Assembly (NCBI RefSeq): GCF_036884655.1
Contig: NC_088339.1
Span: 28,614,501-28,678,500, forward strand
Length of the DNA stretch: 64,000 nucleotides
DNA from: Musa acuminata AAA Group
Lineage: Eukaryota; Streptophyta; Magnoliopsida; Zingiberales; Musaceae
Direction of reading: 5' to 3'
Shown: positions 61,822 through 64,000 of the stretch, one piece after another
Numbering within the stretch: the stretch's first letter is position 1
Layout: the number at the start of each line of letters is the position of its first letter
Notes under the pieces: generated by a model
Told to the model about the DNA's origin: nothing
Database searches by the model: none
The model's input: the letters and a program-made list of their open reading frames with translations, nothing else
Made by a program: the position numbers and the translations under genes

Positions 61822-63261
61822 ATGGTGGACACGGACTTGAAGGGCGATACGATCAGCGAGCTTCCGGATGCCGTCCTCCACCAAATCTTGTCGTTTCTCT
61901 CGACGAGAGAGGCCGCGAGGACCAGCGTCCTGTCGACGCGGTGGCGGCCCCTGTGGTCTGCCGTCCCCTCTCTGCACTTCTACCAAGAGGAGTTCCCCCG
62001 GCGGGAATCGTTGCTGGAGCTCGTGGAAGGGGCATGGGCCGCCCGTGACGCCGACGTTACCATAAGCACCTTCCGTCTCGTGGTGTCGGAGAACATCGAC
62101 CGTTGCTATGTCCGCAGATGGCTGGAGAACGCCGCAGAGAGGAACGTGGAGGAGGTCGAGATCGAGGTGTCCGTCGGCAGTGGCGACGATGGCAGCGGCA
62201 TCGTGCCGGACTCCCTCTTCCGATGCCAGTCGCTCCGCAGCGTGAAACTGGTGTTGCCGCTATGGAAGGTGGTATTTGACGACGGTGCCGTCGGTCCTGG
62301 CAGCCTGACGACCATGCACCTGAAGGGGATCCAGTCTTGCAAGTCCTCCTTGGGCACGCTGATCTCCAGCTGCCCGGTACTTCAGGAGCTGCGCTTGGAA
62401 GATTGCTACTTTGACTTGCTGAAGATTACTGCAAACGAGCTCAAGTGGCTGACGGTGTCTCGCTGCATCTTCGACGCCTACAACGAGGTCGTGATCTCAA
62501 CTCCAAAGCTTCTATCGTTCCACTACACTTCCGGGAAAGCACAGGGATGCTTCATTCGCGACATGGCCAATTTAGTCGATGCAAGCATCGTTCTTTTCAA
62601 TCTGAGTCTTCAGAATTCAAGTGTTCGAGCATGGAGTGTCAGTGAGATCTTCAAGGGTCTTTCACATGCAAGCTCCCTAACGATTACATATCTGGGGAAT
62701 CAGGTAGCTTTGCTTGGTGATTCATCCTCGAATCATATGCCTGACTGACTTCAATCTGTTTCCTAATGACAACCTTTGATCCATTGTTTGTCCAGCAGCT
62801 CTCTGTGGAGGAACACCTACAATATTTGCCTATATTTCTTAACCTCAAGTACCTCAGATTAAACATCTTGTTCTCCAGGGAGTGCATGGAAGCCATCGCC
62901 TACATGCTGAAGCACATGCCTGATCTGGAGATTTTGGTGGTACACAATGAGCTGGTAATGTCATGTCATGAAACTCTTAGCAATCAGTTTAACAGTTTCA
63001 GATACCTGGTTTTTGTTTGAATTTAATTACATGAACAGGCATTTCACATCGATTGTCCTGATACAGGTGTGGTACTCCATAATTGAAGAACACATATGGT
63101 GGACATCAAAAGAGCTTACCGGTGGAATGCTGAATCGACTCAAGGAAATCCAGCTAGGGAACTTTGGATCGAGCAACCATGAGACTGAGTTCATTGAATT
63201 TTTGGTGAAGAATGGAAGGATAGCACAAGATCACGATGGATCATCACTCCATCAAAAGTAA
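61822..63261 (+). CDS. F-box/LRR (FBD-type) protein, 3 exons
   Basis: Probable substrate receptor of an SCF ubiquitin ligase; its target is unknown. Exons 61822-62703 (294 aa), 62796-62954 (53 aa) and 63067-63261 (64 aa plus stop), all phase 0 (AATCAG|GTAGCT, GTCCAG|CAGCTC, GAGCTG|GTAATG, ATACAG|GTGTGG); total 411 aa. The F-box is at residues 11-50 (ISELPDAVLHQILSFLSTRE...VLSTRWRPLW). Leucine-rich repeats follow (SLRSVKLVLPLW, PVLQELRLEDC, LNLKYLRLN, PDLEILVVHN). The C-terminus is shorter than a full FBD. In-frame ATGs at 61765 and 61612 would add 19 or 70 residues; 61822 is preferred because family members begin shortly before the F-box. Confidence 0.87.
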
Positions 63262-64000
63262 TAGCCAGCTTAGTCCTGTTTCGGGCAAGCTGATACACAT
63301 TGCCTGATTAATTAAACGTGGTTGGATGAATTTAGTCTTGTCAATGTTTCTCATCCTATATTTTCCAAATTCGTGAAAACAGTGACTCCTTTTTCTCTTT
63401 TGGAGTAAAAGAGGAGAAAATAACAGCTTACCGTGAGCTCTGCTGTTCTTGGCTATCTCACAGTACAAGCAGCGCCCGGGTCTCTACTGCAGCGATGAAT
63501 TCTTGGATGCTCCTGTCATCTTCTCGTAGAGGGAGCTGTGAACAGGACGAGCTTTGTCGTTGCAGTGGGTGGAGTAATGCCCTTGTGCGAGTTTGGAGTG
63601 ACTTTTTGACAAGCGTGTGGAGTGGTATGCTTTGTCTGTTTTCTAAAAAGTGATCGAAGTATTTGAGCTTTATATTTATCTGATGTTACCTCTCAATTAT
63701 TGTTGTAATATCTCAATCTTTCTCAAATTGGGCGAAAGTTATGATCTTGATTAATATAATGAGGTCTACTCCAAATTTATGTTAATCATTTCATTTTCTC
63801 GCTTTGCAATGTCTCTTTGAGCTTTGATTCTCTTTGTCGTGGATTTGAGCGTAATCTTTGCTCCTCGTCTTCACTCGATGGAATCCGAAGCCAAGGAGTA
63901 CAAGGACTCCAGAAAGAAAGAAAGCATGTTTGAGTGGTTTTGTCGTGGATGAGCTTCCATTAGTCTGAGAATGAGGATGGAGAAGCTCAAAGGGGAGAGA
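63262..64000. other. Downstream flank of the F-box gene
   Basis: Probable 3' UTR and intergenic DNA. No family-like reading frame was seen; a short frame from the ATG at 63880 runs only 25 codons. Confidence 0.4.

Overview
The window is nuclear DNA of a flowering plant, most likely a monocot and, by overall impression, a banana-type (Zingiberales/Musaceae) genome; the genus is an inference. The evidence is spliced plant gene families (STERILE APETALA, beta-expansin, remorin, plant QCR6), GC-rich first exons next to AT-rich intergenic DNA, and abundant Ty1/Copia LTR retrotransposons. Gene models below were assembled by hand from reading frames, GT/AG splice sites and known family sequences.

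Layout. 0.4-3.5 kb: mitochondrial acyl carrier protein (minus). 4.6-11.7 kb: QCR6, the hinge subunit of respiratory complex III (minus), whose start codon is split by an intron and whose 5.8-kb intron holds a non-autonomous hAT-like element with four internal tandem copies of an ~826-bp unit. 15.0-16.3 kb: intronless GnTII of the Golgi N-glycan pathway (minus). 18.4-23.4 kb: STERILE APETALA-type F-box/WD protein (plus), two exons around a 3.6-kb intron. 23.7-55.1 kb: an array of four minus-strand genes in the order defensin-like A, beta-expansin A, beta-expansin B, defensin-like B, swollen by Copia elements. 55.2-59.9 kb: a solo LTR and unassigned intergenic DNA. 60.0-60.9 kb: remorin (plus). 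61.8-63.3 kb: F-box/LRR protein (plus).

The most unusual structure is the four-gene array. The defensin-like and expansin genes are unrelated proteins, yet they sit in homologous flanks: the same ~0.3 kb downstream and ~0.7-0.9 kb upstream, including one TATA/promoter block present in all four. Only the transcribed core differs, so one gene body appears to have replaced another between shared flanks. The two expansin units also share an old Copia fragment with a younger Copia element at the same site, so the unit duplicated after that insertion. Exons 1-2 and the introns of the two expansins are nearly identical, while the last exon and the outer flanks are clearly diverged, which points to gene conversion.

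The retrotransposons form a layered record. There are two Copia elements of one family (10.4 kb with target-site duplication TGTTC; ~8.2 kb, truncated), a solo LTR of that family inside the first (CATGT), a solo LTR of another family inside an LTR of the second (ACGCC), a further solo LTR at 55.2-56.8 kb (CCAAC/CTAAC), and an eroded Ty3/Gypsy integrase region at about 52.1-53.4 kb. All their coding regions are broken.
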